Below, one piece after another: positions 1 to 7,578 of a stretch of DNA of 36,393 bases (within the stretch, counting starts at the first letter, position 1; each line of letters starts with the position of its first letter). A program made the translations under genes and the position numbers. Origin of the DNA: Bacillota bacterium (GTDB lineage Bacteria > Bacillota > Clostridia > Tissierellales > MES13); assembly GCA_009711765.1 (NCBI GenBank), contig VEND01000099.1:1-36393 (forward strand), read 5' to 3'. Below the pieces are notes generated by a model. The model was not told the origin of the DNA. It did not search any database and saw only the letters and a list, made by a program, of their open reading frames with translations.

Positions 1-38
1 ATGATTTAGCATATGCTTATATCAATTATAGAGTTATA

Positions 39-105
39 ATAATGTAAAGTAAATACATAAATACTTTAGTTAGTACAATGAGTTTACCAACTTACTTTAC
101 ATTAT
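39..105. repeat. 14-bp inverted repeat beside the broken transposase
   Basis: ATAATGTAAAGTAA at 39-52 is the exact reverse complement of 92-105, with a 39-nt loop. It lies directly past the point where the transposase reading frame is lost, so it may be the end of another small element or a terminator-like structure at the break. There is no T-run on either side to support intrinsic termination. Confidence 0.5.
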
Positions 106-111
106 CATTTA

Positions 112-897
112 CTATACATAACCCTTGGACTGAGGGCTATAAGGCCTTGCAAAGCTTAAAATAGAACCTAATGAAGCACATATGAATTGTGTTTGTTGAC
201 TTTTATAAACCTTTCCATTATCAACAAATATTTTTTTAGGAATACCTCTTTTGGCTACGCCACTTTTAAATACTGATAACAAAGAAAGTAAATTATCAGT
301 AAAAAATGCTTCACAATGAATTATAAGTCTAGTTGCATCATCAATTATTGCAATAATATATGTTTTTCGCTTTTTACCATTAATAGTTAAATATGGGCCA
401 ACAGAAATATCTGATTGCCAACACTCATTAGGATATTGAAATTCAAAAGCTTTTCTTTCCACTGCATTTAATTTATTAGTTGTTAACTTTGAATTTGATA
501 TAAATCTTTGTACAGTTGACAAAGAAACATCATTTACCTTTATATATCCTTTAGCGATTAATTCATAATAAATGGATTTAGCAGACCGCTTAGGAGCATC
601 CCTTTTCATTGATGTTATAGCTGACTTAATGTCGTCAGACAGTTTCCGAAGTTTCCCTTTATCAGATCTAACTTTAGGATATAAACCATCTATACCATAT
701 TTTTTATACAGGCGGAGCCAGTCTTTTAAAGTTGCTGGAGCATATTCTTTTTTCAACCCCTTTGGTGTATCATATTTCTTTGCTGACACTTCTTCTAAGT
801 ATTTTTTAGCAGTTTCTTGAGTATAGGTTTCAGTAATTAGTGGTGCAATTAGTGAATACCTAAACAGTGCTATTTCTCGTCTAATTTCTTCATTCAT
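112..897 (-). pseudogene. DDE transposase (orfB), truncated before the catalytic Glu
   Basis: A 261-residue product with an N-terminal helix-turn-helix region (about 20-140) and an integrase-type core. The first Asp is in the NECWQSDIS segment (about residue 163) and the second in FVDNG (about 226). The frame runs to SPQSKG and then ends with YV and a stop, where this family normally continues into the K-I-E-R-F segment carrying the catalytic Glu. No continuation is found in any frame of the 110 bases beyond, only an inverted repeat, so the 3' part looks replaced by other DNA. A good ribosome site (AAGGAGG, 7 nt before the ATG) supports the start. It pairs with the zinc-ribbon gene upstream. 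Strand transfer should be impossible without the Glu. Confidence 0.75.
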
Positions 898-1103
898 AAT
901 ATACCTCCTTAAAATTTTCTTATATATATTATGAACTTGTCAGTTAGAGATACCCCTAAAAAGTTATGTGGGATGTGAATATGTGAAAAAAACATATAAA
1001 AAGTCTAAGTATGAAGCAAAAATAAAGTGGAATAGAAACTAAAATTAAGAAAATATATGAAATAATCTAAAAAAAGACATAGCTATCCCCTAAAATATTA
1101 ACT

Positions 1104-1676
1104 TTAAATTTTAGCAAAGAAGTATTTTGGCATTTTCATAAAATATGTATAGTTAAAATCATCTTTAATTTGTATGAAATTTTTAATCTTTTCAATAACA
1201 GCAGCTTCGCTGGTATTATTCATGTCATAATAAAAATTATCATAGCATGCAAAAAATAGTTTTATAATATGTAGGTTATTCTTATATCTTTTTTTAAAAT
1301 TAGTAATATGAGCATCATTTAAATTAGAATTATAATTTAATTTTCTCACTTTATTTATTATTGTTGAATAAGACTGCTTAAGAACATAAACATTGTATAG
1401 ACAATTAAAAATAAAATCGAAAGAATATTGATAATATGGGATTAAAAAGCTAGGTAATAGAGAGTATGTTTTATTACAGGCAGGACATTTAATCCGTAGG
1501 ATCTGAATTCTATATGTATTATATTTAGTGATGACATTACGAGAGTAATATCCATGGCGATGTAACATTCCTTCAAAACCACAGTTTCCACACCCAAATT
1601 TAGGAATATATGAATTTTCTTTTCCTAATTTTAAATATTTAGTTATACTTTTATATATTTTGGTTATACTTATCAT
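1104..1676 (-). CDS. IS-associated zinc-ribbon protein (DUF6431-like)
   Basis: A 190-residue protein with two Cys pairs, C29-x2-C32 and C64-x2-C67, forming a zinc ribbon with the intervening HRHGYYSR segment. A helical C-terminal half follows. This architecture matches the DUF6431 proteins that precede DDE transposases in clostridial insertion sequences; I recognise it by pattern only. The start is supported by AAAAGGAT about 10 nt upstream. About 200 bp separates it from orfB. Its likely role is DNA binding or target recognition for the transposase (inference). The C-terminus ends abruptly in an aromatic/basic tail and could be slightly shortened. Confidence 0.55.
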   Translation of the reverse strand: MISITKIYKSITKYLKLGKENSYIPKFGCGNCGFEGMLHRHGYYSRNVITKYNTYRIQILRIKCPACNKTYSLLPSFLIPYYQYSFDFIFNCLYNVYVLKQSYSTIINKVRKLNYNSNLNDAHITNFKKRYKNNLHIIKLFFACYDNFYYDMNNTSEAAVIEKIKNFIQIKDDFNYTYFMKMPKYFFAKI

Positions 1677-1704
1677 ATATTTGGATATCCTTTTATTGTT
1701 TTGG

Positions 1705-1728
1705 GGGAAGAGTGTGATGGCTCTTCCC
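1705..1728 (+). terminator. Hairpin with T-rich tail in the IS leader
   Basis: GGGAAGAG (1705-1712) pairs with CTCTTCCC (1721-1728) over an 8-nt loop and is followed by TTGTTGTATTTTT on the plus strand. No plus-strand gene lies upstream inside the window. It sits in the 5' leader of the leftward zinc-ribbon gene, where it may limit read-through transcription across the element. Confidence 0.5.
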
Positions 1729-1771
1729 TTGTTGTATTTTTAAGGATTATTACCACCTTGTCCAACTTTAT

Positions 1772-1898
1772 ACAAATAATGCAGATTAAATAATCTTACT
1801 TATACTTAGTCAGATTATTTAATCTGCATTATTTAATTGGGATAATATAATTTGACTTTTTTTAGAAGTATTAGGTTGAAATAAACTGCCATATAACA
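1772..1898. repeat. Left copy of 127-bp perfect inverted repeat
   Basis: Every base from 1772 to 1898 matches the reverse complement of 36267-36393. The inner limit (1898) is a true divergence point. The outer limit (1772) is only where the window stops on the other side, so the repeat may be longer. Best read as the terminal part of a multicopy insertion sequence present in opposite orientations around 34.4 kb of DNA. Confidence 0.95.
1774..1834. repeat. 23-bp perfect hairpin near the IS end
   Basis: Bases 1774-1796 are the exact reverse complement of 1812-1834, with a 15-nt loop (1797-1811). The stem itself contains AGATTAAATAATCT and its complement, so alternative pairings exist. The same structure is at 36331-36391. 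There is no T-tract, so it is not a classic terminator. Subterminal hairpins that block incoming transcription or translation are known in several IS families; a transposase-binding role is also possible. Confidence 0.85.
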
Positions 1899-1907
1899 GG
1901 TATTATT

Positions 1908-2840
1908 ATGAATCAAATAATTTGCATTGATAATGGAAATAAATGTCATAAAGCGTTAGGAAGATACGAAGGGAGTAATATTTCTTATTCAACTGGTTTT
2001 ATTGAGTCAGATGTAGAGCCTATCTCGAAGGATAACTTATTAACATATAACGGTAAATATTACTCTGTAGGAACAGGTCGTTTTAGTACCATATATAATA
2101 AGGCAGAAGATGAAAGGTGCTTTATTTTAAGTCTACCAGCCATAGCAAACTATCTTGGTAGCCAGTTTGCCAATAGGACCACTGATATAATACTAGCAGT
2201 TGGCCTACCCATTGGGAATTATGGAACTCTAAAAGATGAATTTAAGAAATACTTTACTAGACCAAATGAAATAGGGTTTAATTGGCTAGGGGTTGACTAT
2301 AGTGTGAGGATCAAAGAGTGTTTAGTTTTCCCACAGGGATATTCGGCCTATCTTACAGTATTTAATGAGTTTAAAGATACACAAGTTGTATGCTGCGATA
2401 TAGGTGGGTATACAGCAGATATTTTTACTGTGAATAAAGGAGGCAAATTAGATATTAGATCTGCAACTTCAATTAATAGAGGGGTTATAAGGCTCTTTAA
2501 AGATATTCAACAACAACTGTTAAGAAAAGATATAAGAATTTCAGAAGAACAAATAGAGGAAGTATTAAAAGGCAGTGATCCTATTTTGATTGATAAAACT
2601 ATTGTTAATCTAATCAATAGTAAGGCCAAACAATATACTGAAAGTTTAATAGATGAATTAAGGGAGATGGGGCATGAAACTAGAATGAATCCTATGCTCT
2701 GGATTGGTGGTGGCTCCTTGCTCCTAAAAAGGTTCATTGAGCAGTCAGATAAGGTAGGATATGTGGAATTCCTTGATCAGTATGCAAATTGTAAAGGATA
2801 TCAACTATTAGCAAAGAAGGCATTAGCAAAGGGTGAGTAA
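1908..2840 (+). CDS. parM: Actin-like plasmid segregation ATPase ParM
   Basis: A 310-residue actin-fold ATPase that polymerises into filaments to push plasmid copies apart, working with ParR bound to the centromere. Visible motifs are the phosphate-1 loop near the N-terminus (IDNGN, residues 7-11), the phosphate-2 loop DIGGYTAD (about 165-172) and the adenosine-binding WIGGGS (about 265-270). Length and motif order fit the ParM/StbA family. The gene overlaps the start region of parR, as expected for this operon. Its start is odd: the ATG is 10 bp from the IS end and no clear Shine-Dalgarno is present. The IS may have replaced the native promoter, ribosome site and centromere, or the original start may lie in lost sequence. 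Confidence 0.85.
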   Translation: MNQIICIDNGNKCHKALGRYEGSNISYSTGFIESDVEPISKDNLLTYNGKYYSVGTGRFSTIYNKAEDERCFILSLPAIANYLGSQFANRTTDIILAVGLPIGNYGTLKDEFKKYFTRPNEIGFNWLGVDYSVRIKECLVFPQGYSAYLTVFNEFKDTQVVCCDIGGYTADIFTVNKGGKLDIRSATSINRGVIRLFKDIQQQLLRKDIRISEEQIEEVLKGSDPILIDKTIVNLINSKAKQYTESLIDELREMGHETRMNPMLWIGGGSLLLKRFIEQSDKVGYVEFLDQYANCKGYQLLAKKALAKGE

Positions 2841-2841
2841 T

Positions 2842-3129
2842 ATGTCTAATATAAAAAGAGTAAACTTGTCCTTTGACATAGATAGACCCAAAGATTACAA
2901 GGTATATAACATACTTAAAGATAAGAGAAATAAGACAGCCTATATTATAGAAACTATACTGGCAAGTCTAGAATCAAATAATAATAACATAGATAGACAT
3001 GAGTTAAAGCAGGTTTTTATGGAAGTGCTTAAAGAAGCAGATATATCAATAAGAAAAGATGATAAAAAACAAATCAATAACACAGAAGATATTCCAAATG
3101 AAGTGTTTGATATAATTTCAAGCATTTAA
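2842..3129 (+). CDS. parR: ParR-like centromere-binding protein
   Basis: About 95 residues. The N-terminal segment (IKRVNLSFDIDRPKDYKVYN, then a helix ending RNKTAYIIETIL) looks like the ribbon-helix-helix domain of ParR adaptors. The C-terminal half is acidic and polar, as in ParR tails that contact ParM. The ATG at 2842 is preferred because AAAGGGTGAG lies 6-8 nt upstream; a GTG at 2833 in the same frame overlaps the end of parM. Position directly after parM is the main support. A strong terminator follows at 3143. Confidence 0.7.
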   Translation: MSNIKRVNLSFDIDRPKDYKVYNILKDKRNKTAYIIETILASLESNNNNIDRHELKQVFMEVLKEADISIRKDDKKQINNTEDIPNEVFDIISSI

Positions 3130-3142
3130 AGGACAAATTGCG

Positions 3143-3175
3143 AGGGAGTGATATATTCACTCCCTTTATTATTTA
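3143..3175 (+). terminator. Terminator of parM-parR
   Basis: AGGGAGTGA (3143-3151) pairs with TCACTCCCT (3157-3165) across a 5-nt loop, followed by TTATTATTTAT. It lies 14 bp past the parR stop codon. Confidence 0.8.
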
Positions 3176-3212
3176 TAAATTTATTTTAAAATGAATCTAT
3201 TAGAGATAAGTT

Positions 3213-3254
3213 CTATTTAGAACTAGAAAATATTCCTAGAACTATTTAGAACTA
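3213..3254. repeat. Short TAGAACTA repeats, possible ParR-binding site
   Basis: TAGAACTA occurs at 3218-3225, 3237-3244 and 3247-3254 (starts 19 and 10 bp apart), embedded in two copies of CTATTTAGAACTA (3213-3225 and 3242-3254). AGTTCT(ATTT)AGAACT at 3210-3225 is also a small dyad. Spacing near one and two helical turns on the partition side of the replicon suggests protein-binding iterons. ParR sites usually lie upstream of parM, so this is a weak assignment. Confidence 0.35.
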
Positions 3255-3262
3255 TAACAGAA

Positions 3263-3290
3263 TAAAAAAATAGAGCCATTAGGCTCTATT
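3263..3290 (-). terminator. Terminator of the leftward gene at 3298-3612
   Basis: On the minus strand a 9-bp stem (AATAGAGCC/GGCTCTATT) with a 4-nt loop runs directly into TTTTTTTATT. It starts about 8 bp after the stop codon of the leftward gene. Confidence 0.85.
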
Positions 3291-3297
3291 GAGGAGA

Positions 3298-3612
3298 TTA
3301 CTGTGGAAAACTATTAGTATTCAAAAAGTAGTGACGCTTTAGGACGATGTATAAATCATTACCTGCATCTTCTTTATCATCTGTATACTCTACCCATTTC
3401 TTTGAAGGAACTATTTCCAGTAAAGAGTATTTCAAAAAATATTCAATTTTATCATCTTCACTTTTCTTATTGAATCCATGCTTTCGCTTTCCAGTATCTA
3501 TTACTGAATTAACAATTCTCTTGATGTGAGAATCCACATCATGGTCAATAGTATGATTAATGCATTCTGTGAATGAAACATTTTTAAATTTAGATATATT
3601 AACTATTAGCAT
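3298..3612 (-). CDS. Unknown 104-residue protein
   Basis: Not recognised. The product is soluble, charged and mixed alpha/beta by eye, with two His residues close together (NHTIDHDVDSH, about 19-29) and a lysine-rich centre. Reality is supported by AAAGGGGC upstream of the ATG and by a dedicated perfect terminator after the stop. It is transcribed toward parR, convergent with the partition operon, and is separated by nearly 800 bp from the next plus-strand gene. No function is proposed. Confidence 0.6.
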   Translation of the reverse strand: MLIVNISKFKNVSFTECINHTIDHDVDSHIKRIVNSVIDTGKRKHGFNKKSEDDKIEYFLKYSLLEIVPSKKWVEYTDDKEDAGNDLYIVLKRHYFLNTNSFPQ

Positions 3613-4392
3613 AATAATCAGCCCCTTTCTATTTGATGAATGGATTTTAGTGAATCATACTATGGCAAGTCAAGTAAAATGTGAAAAATAATAAAAAATC
3701 CAATAGAAAAGTGTGGTTTGAAAAATTTAAATAAAGAAAAATGGATTCTAAAATACCACAATATTACAATTTACAATTCTAAATTCGAGTTTGTTAGTTT
3801 AGAATCGGTTTCCTTATATAGAGACAAAAAAATGAATTTTCAAAAGTGGATTTAAGATTTGGGTTTTATATAAAAAGTCATTTTAAGTTAGAAACTGTAT
3901 ATTTATAAGACTAAAAAATACAGAATGTTTTAATATAAAAACTTTTTCCCTTCGCCCTGAAATTCTAAAAATATATATTATGTTATTAATTGAGAGAGAA
4001 GAAGTTCTAAAACTCACCTCAAGTTTATGAACATAGATACAACAATACTTAAAACAGCATATTGAAATAAAGATACTAAAATTGTTATTAGTAAAACAAA
4101 AAATAAAGTTTTTTGAAACAAATCCTTAAAAACCAAATTCATGTGTTATGTTAAATTCACAACGACAGAAAACCGGTTTTCATATCTGTTGTAACGCTTG
4201 ATATCACAGAATAGTGCTAAAAAGGAACAAAAAGATACAAGTAATTATCAAATATAAGAAAGAATTATTATGAATAATGAAATGATTAAACTATTAAAGA
4301 AACCATCATAAGCAATTAAAAATATTTAAATAAAATAAACTTGAAAACTTTTTAGTATGAGAATAAAAAAATAATTGAAAGGATGATTTAAT
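3613..4392. other. Long A+T-rich intergenic region
   Basis: About 780 bp without a convincing gene. It contains the promoter region of the leftward gene at its left side and, from 4105, a conserved leader also found before 9133. A 13-codon frame beginning ATG at 4270, in the position where the second leader copy opens a real gene, is probably a decayed gene start. Nothing else was recognised between about 3660 and 4104. Confidence 0.6.
4105..4269 (+). promoter_or_regulatory. Conserved leader with dyad, copy 1
   Basis: Closely similar to 8963-9132. The core is a dyad: ACGACAGA (4162-4169) pairs with TCTGTTGT (4185-4192) with one G-T mismatch, around an inner palindrome GAAAACCGGTTTTC (4168-4181). 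The right arm overlaps a possible -35 box TTGTAA (4189-4194); 17 nt later is TAGTGC (4212-4217). In this copy the downstream ATG (4270) opens only 13 codons, so the leader may now serve the gene at 4393 or be a relic. It could be an operator at the -35 box or a structured 5' element. Confidence 0.5.
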
Positions 4393-4887
4393 ATGGAAAA
4401 AGATACAAAAAAGAAAATAAAAGAAGTAGTAATAAAATTGGATAGGATGGCTCATGAAAGTTTACTGAATATGCATTTTAGGCCTTATGAGTCAGTGGAG
4501 AATAAAGCAGATTATTGCATTATGGCACATGAGCAGTGCATAAAGGATACAAAAAAAGAGTTATATAATCGGTTTAACTATGATGAGATTGCTTTTTTAC
4601 TTTATGCAAATGTAGGTAGACTTTACAGTGCATATATTAATATGAAGGAACAATTAATCCGAAGAATATGTATCCATTATAATTATAGCATTTCTATAGG
4701 AATTAGACATGATGTTGACATTGATACATTGCTAGAAAAGGTTGACAAATTAACAGTTTTTCAATCATATGTTTTAATTTATATGATTTTAGAATTTCTT
4801 GACTTTCATGGTAAAAAAGGAGGATTCACAAATGATGATTTAAAGAAAACTTTTAAGATTATACCTAGTGAAAATAAGGATATTTAA
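4393..4887 (+). CDS. Unknown 164-residue helical protein
   Basis: Not recognised. It is mostly helical, without signal peptide or clear membrane segment, and has a hydrophobic C-terminal helix (FQSYVLIYMILEFLDF, about 125-140). Start chosen at ATG 4393 with GAAAGGA about 9 nt before it. It precedes the first DUF2325 gene by 60 bp, and no terminator separates them, so they may form an operon. The 23 bases just after it (4902-4924) are repeated after the gene at 8288. Confidence 0.6.
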   Translation: MEKDTKKKIKEVVIKLDRMAHESLLNMHFRPYESVENKADYCIMAHEQCIKDTKKELYNRFNYDEIAFLLYANVGRLYSAYINMKEQLIRRICIHYNYSISIGIRHDVDIDTLLEKVDKLTVFQSYVLIYMILEFLDFHGKKGGFTNDDLKKTFKIIPSENKDI

Positions 4888-4901
4888 AATAAGGAAAGAT
4901 T

Positions 4902-4924
4902 ATAAATTACTGATTACTAGAGTC
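4902..4924. repeat. 23-bp exact repeat, copy 1
   Basis: Identical to 8883-8905. In the second copy it runs into a perfect intrinsic terminator; here the second half of that terminator is absent and a ribosome site for the gene at 4948 follows instead. This suggests recombination or duplication joining gene ends within the cluster. Confidence 0.7.
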
Positions 4925-4947
4925 TATAATATAAGGAGGAATTTTAA

Positions 4948-6459
4948 ATGAAAAAAGAATATTTAAGATATAACAATATAGATGAAGGTAAGTTTTTTGG
5001 AATTAAGAAAGAGGCGTTATATCCTCTTATAGCAGTGGCATTAGGATTAAATTCTAAAGTTTATACAATGATTGATGACATATACAACAAAAATAGAGGT
5101 AAATATTATAAGTTTGCCAAAGAATCAGAGGCATATAATAGAGGAATAATTACAGAATATCCACTTGTAGTTGAAGATTATGCAAAGAAAGTTTTGGGAA
5201 TCTTATGTGGCAATAATAACCAAAATATATTATTGCCTGTTCTAAAAAAAGGTTGGAAAAAAATACATCTATTATCTAAGGATGTTGAAATGATAAGCAT
5301 AAATGAAGGGATATCATTATATGTTACAGAAAATCGTTATCTTGATAATTATGAACTAATCGAATATGTAGGTGTAACTATTTTAGCATCATTTATTCAA
5401 GGTATTGCTCTTTCTATACATGACCCAATTTCAGAAGCAATGTTTAAAAATGCGTACGCCCTAATAAATGATTATCAACAGCACGAATGGTTATATAAAG
5501 GCAGAATGCTAAATAAAGAATTTAAGAAAGAGGTAAAAGAAATAAAGAGACAAGTAAGTAGAAAAATTAATATAGAGAAAATATGCGATCCTATTTATAT
5601 TGACTCAAATAAATTGTTAAATTCAACAGCAATGAGTATTCGAGCAATATTTAAAGATGAAGGATTATCAAATTTTTCTACCATAAAAGACTTGAATGAT
5701 AAAGACATCTTTGATATCTTATCAAATTATTTAATCGCATACGATATAGAAGAAGTAGATCCAGAGTTGATGGCTACACGCATTTTGTATACTGCACATC
5801 TTAGAGAAGTTGTTAAATCTTATAAAGATGCAAAGAAGTATTATTTTAATACTAATGAAGAAGTGAAATTATCAGAATTAGAAGAAATAAAGAATAGGTT
5901 ATATGAGGTTGAAAAAGAAAATAAAATTTTAAGGGATAAAAATAGAAGGTTACAGTTGAAAAACAAACAATTACAAGATGAAGTTAATATGTGTATATTA
6001 GATGAAAAAAGAAAGTTTAAGAAAATATTAAAGAAAAAAGATCATCAAATAGAAGAATTAGTGTCAGAAAATAATCAGTTAAATAACAATGTAAATATGC
6101 TAGAGGATATTATTGAAAACTTGAATCAAAGAAAAGGTGTAGACTTAGAAGAAAAAATTATTAGAATGGTACAGGGAAAGAAAATAGATGGAGTAATAAT
6201 AGGAGGCCATGAAAATTGGCAAAGAAAAATGAAGAGCATATTCTCAAATTTTAAGTTTATAGGTGGATATGAAGAGAGTTTTAATACAAAAGTTTTAAAG
6301 GATAAAGATGTAATAATGTTTAATACTAGTTATGCATCACATGGAGTTTACTATAAATTGAAGGAAGCGACAAAGGGTATTAACAAGAAAATAGTATATA
6401 TCAACTCAAAAGGATTTTTAAGTTCACTAATGGAAATTAGAGAAGAATTGGCTAGTTAA
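4948..6459 (+). CDS. DUF2325 coiled-coil protein, full-length copy
   Basis: 503 residues in three parts: a long N-terminal helical region (1-310) of unknown family, a coiled coil (about 312-395, rich in E-K-N-L heptads) and a C-terminal DUF2325 domain (about 400-503). The last shows the characteristic strand plus GGHENWQRKMK, the central DVIMFNTSYASHG with its conserved His, and a final strand-helix. DUF2325 is a Rossmann-like domain of unknown activity. AAGGAGGA 7 nt before the ATG supports the start. A strong terminator at 6468 ends the unit. A second diverged copy of the same architecture follows, split in two frames. Function is not known; a sensor or scaffold role is only a guess. Confidence 0.7.
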   Translation: MKKEYLRYNNIDEGKFFGIKKEALYPLIAVALGLNSKVYTMIDDIYNKNRGKYYKFAKESEAYNRGIITEYPLVVEDYAKKVLGILCGNNNQNILLPVLKKGWKKIHLLSKDVEMISINEGISLYVTENRYLDNYELIEYVGVTILASFIQGIALSIHDPISEAMFKNAYALINDYQQHEWLYKGRMLNKEFKKEVKEIKRQVSRKINIEKICDPIYIDSNKLLNSTAMSIRAIFKDEGLSNFSTIKDLNDKDIFDILSNYLIAYDIEEVDPELMATRILYTAHLREVVKSYKDAKKYYFNTNEEVKLSELEEIKNRLYEVEKENKILRDKNRRLQLKNKQLQDEVNMCILDEKRKFKKILKKKDHQIEELVSENNQLNNNVNMLEDIIENLNQRKGVDLEEKIIRMVQGKKIDGVIIGGHENWQRKMKSIFSNFKFIGGYEESFNTKVLKDKDVIMFNTSYASHGVYYKLKEATKGINKKIVYINSKGFLSSLMEIREELAS

Positions 6460-6467
6460 TTTATTTT

Positions 6468-6503
6468 AGAAACTACTATCTATATGATGGTAGTTTCTTT
6501 TTA
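6468..6503 (+). terminator. Terminator after the first DUF2325 gene
   Basis: A 13-bp stem with one G-T pair (6468-6480 with 6486-6498) and a 5-nt loop, followed by TTTTTA. It lies 9 bp after the stop codon. Confidence 0.85.
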
Positions 6504-6630
6504 ATAAATCAACTACTAATTAACAAATATAATATTTTACTATAATAAAGAGATACAGTAAAAGTACCAGAAATTACTCCTTAAAAATAGCAAATATATT
6601 GTGTAATATTATATATTGAGGAGGTAAAAT

Positions 6631-7578
6631 ATGAATATAAAAGACATTGAAATGGAAGGAAAAGTATACTCTACACTATTGGCTAATATATCTCAAGCAT
6701 TTGCTTACAAGAAGAATGTCCGAAAAGAAATTGATAAGTTATATGAGAAATTTAAAGTTAGAGCCTACAAAAAAGCAACAAAATCTATAGCCTATACTAG
6801 TGATGTAATGACATATGGAAGTTTGGAGGATGAAATATATCGCAAGAAAGCACTTGGCTTAATACTATTAGGAGAAGAAGATGAAGTAATTAAGAAAAAA
6901 CTACTTGCAATCATTAAAAGAAATTTTGGAAAACTATATTCTGTTATTATATCAAAAAAAGAAGAAGCCTTCATTGAATATATGACTAGCATTATAATAA
7001 ATACGGGTGAGGATGATCCAAATTACAGAAAAGCAACTGAATATTTAATAGTCTACTTAATTATAAAGTGCTTTGAATATGATAATATAAATGGGCTTTA
7101 TAAAGATTTTCTAAATAATATACTAGAAACAGTGAAATCAATGAATAAGCATTCATTGATAAATATGAATACAGAAACTGCTATTAAAGAAAATAAAAAA
7201 ATTATAAATTCAATATTAAACAGAATATCTGAAAACAGAGGGTATTATTCTTGCTATGAAGATATATTTAATACAGATGATGAAGATATTAAAAGATATG
7301 AAACAATGATTACTATGTTATTCGACTTTGAAAAACTAAGTATAAGTAATCTTTTAAGTAGTGTCAAATTAAAAGAGAAAGATATTAATGAAATACTTCT
7401 GCCATATGCTATGGTATATAAGGATAAAAATCTTGAAAGAACTACTAATTTATTAATAAATGGGATAATAATAAAGTCCTTACTAAAGGCATATAAGTCT
7501 GTGAAGGGGATGTATTTTAAAAACAACAAGGAAACTTTGTACTTAGACTTTGAGAAACTTAACGGATCAAATAAATGA
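6631..7578 (+). CDS. N-terminal part of second DUF2325-type protein
   Basis: 315 residues, helical. Its end (the segment LSISNLL... to YKSVKGMYFKNN) aligns by eye with residues about 240-300 of the protein at 4948 (LSNFSTI... to YKDAKKYYFNTN), the part just before the coiled coil. The frame stops at 7578 while a coiled coil plus DUF2325 domain continue in another frame from 7547. Together the two frames (about 510 residues) equal the length of the 503-residue paralogue. AGGAGG 7 nt before the ATG supports the start. It is either a frameshifted pseudogene, a sequencing or assembly indel, or a genuinely split pair. Confidence 0.6.
   Translation: MNIKDIEMEGKVYSTLLANISQAFAYKKNVRKEIDKLYEKFKVRAYKKATKSIAYTSDVMTYGSLEDEIYRKKALGLILLGEEDEVIKKKLLAIIKRNFGKLYSVIISKKEEAFIEYMTSIIINTGEDDPNYRKATEYLIVYLIIKCFEYDNINGLYKDFLNNILETVKSMNKHSLINMNTETAIKENKKIINSILNRISENRGYYSCYEDIFNTDDEDIKRYETMITMLFDFEKLSISNLLSSVKLKEKDINEILLPYAMVYKDKNLERTTNLLINGIIIKSLLKAYKSVKGMYFKNNKETLYLDFEKLNGSNK

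Larger units (their letters stand above)
1..1898 (-). mobile_element. Partial insertion sequence, reading leftward
   Basis: The inner end at 1898 begins, on the minus strand, with TGTTATATGGCAG. It is followed by a large hairpin (1774-1834), a terminator-like hairpin (1705-1728), a zinc-ribbon orfA and a DDE transposase orfB. The boundary at 1898 is set by where the identity with the copy at the right edge of the window stops. The left end was not found: orfB is broken at about 115 and an unrelated dyad sits beyond it, so this copy is probably truncated or disrupted. TG...CA-type termini are usual for DDE elements of the Mu/IS481/Tn7 broad class, but the family is not certain. The element end lies 10 bp upstream of parM. 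Confidence 0.6.

Noticed and set aside
1759..1898. The inverted repeat as terminal repeats of a Tn7-type transposon, with a TGT start at 1759
   Set aside because: This would leave no tnsC and would place an end inside a translationally coupled frame. An IS end carrying its own leader and orfA/orfB explains the left side better. It remains a minor alternative.
4270..4311. 13-codon frame after the first leader copy as a real leader peptide gene
   Set aside because: It shows no run of regulatory codons and no terminator/antiterminator pair; it looks like a decayed gene start.
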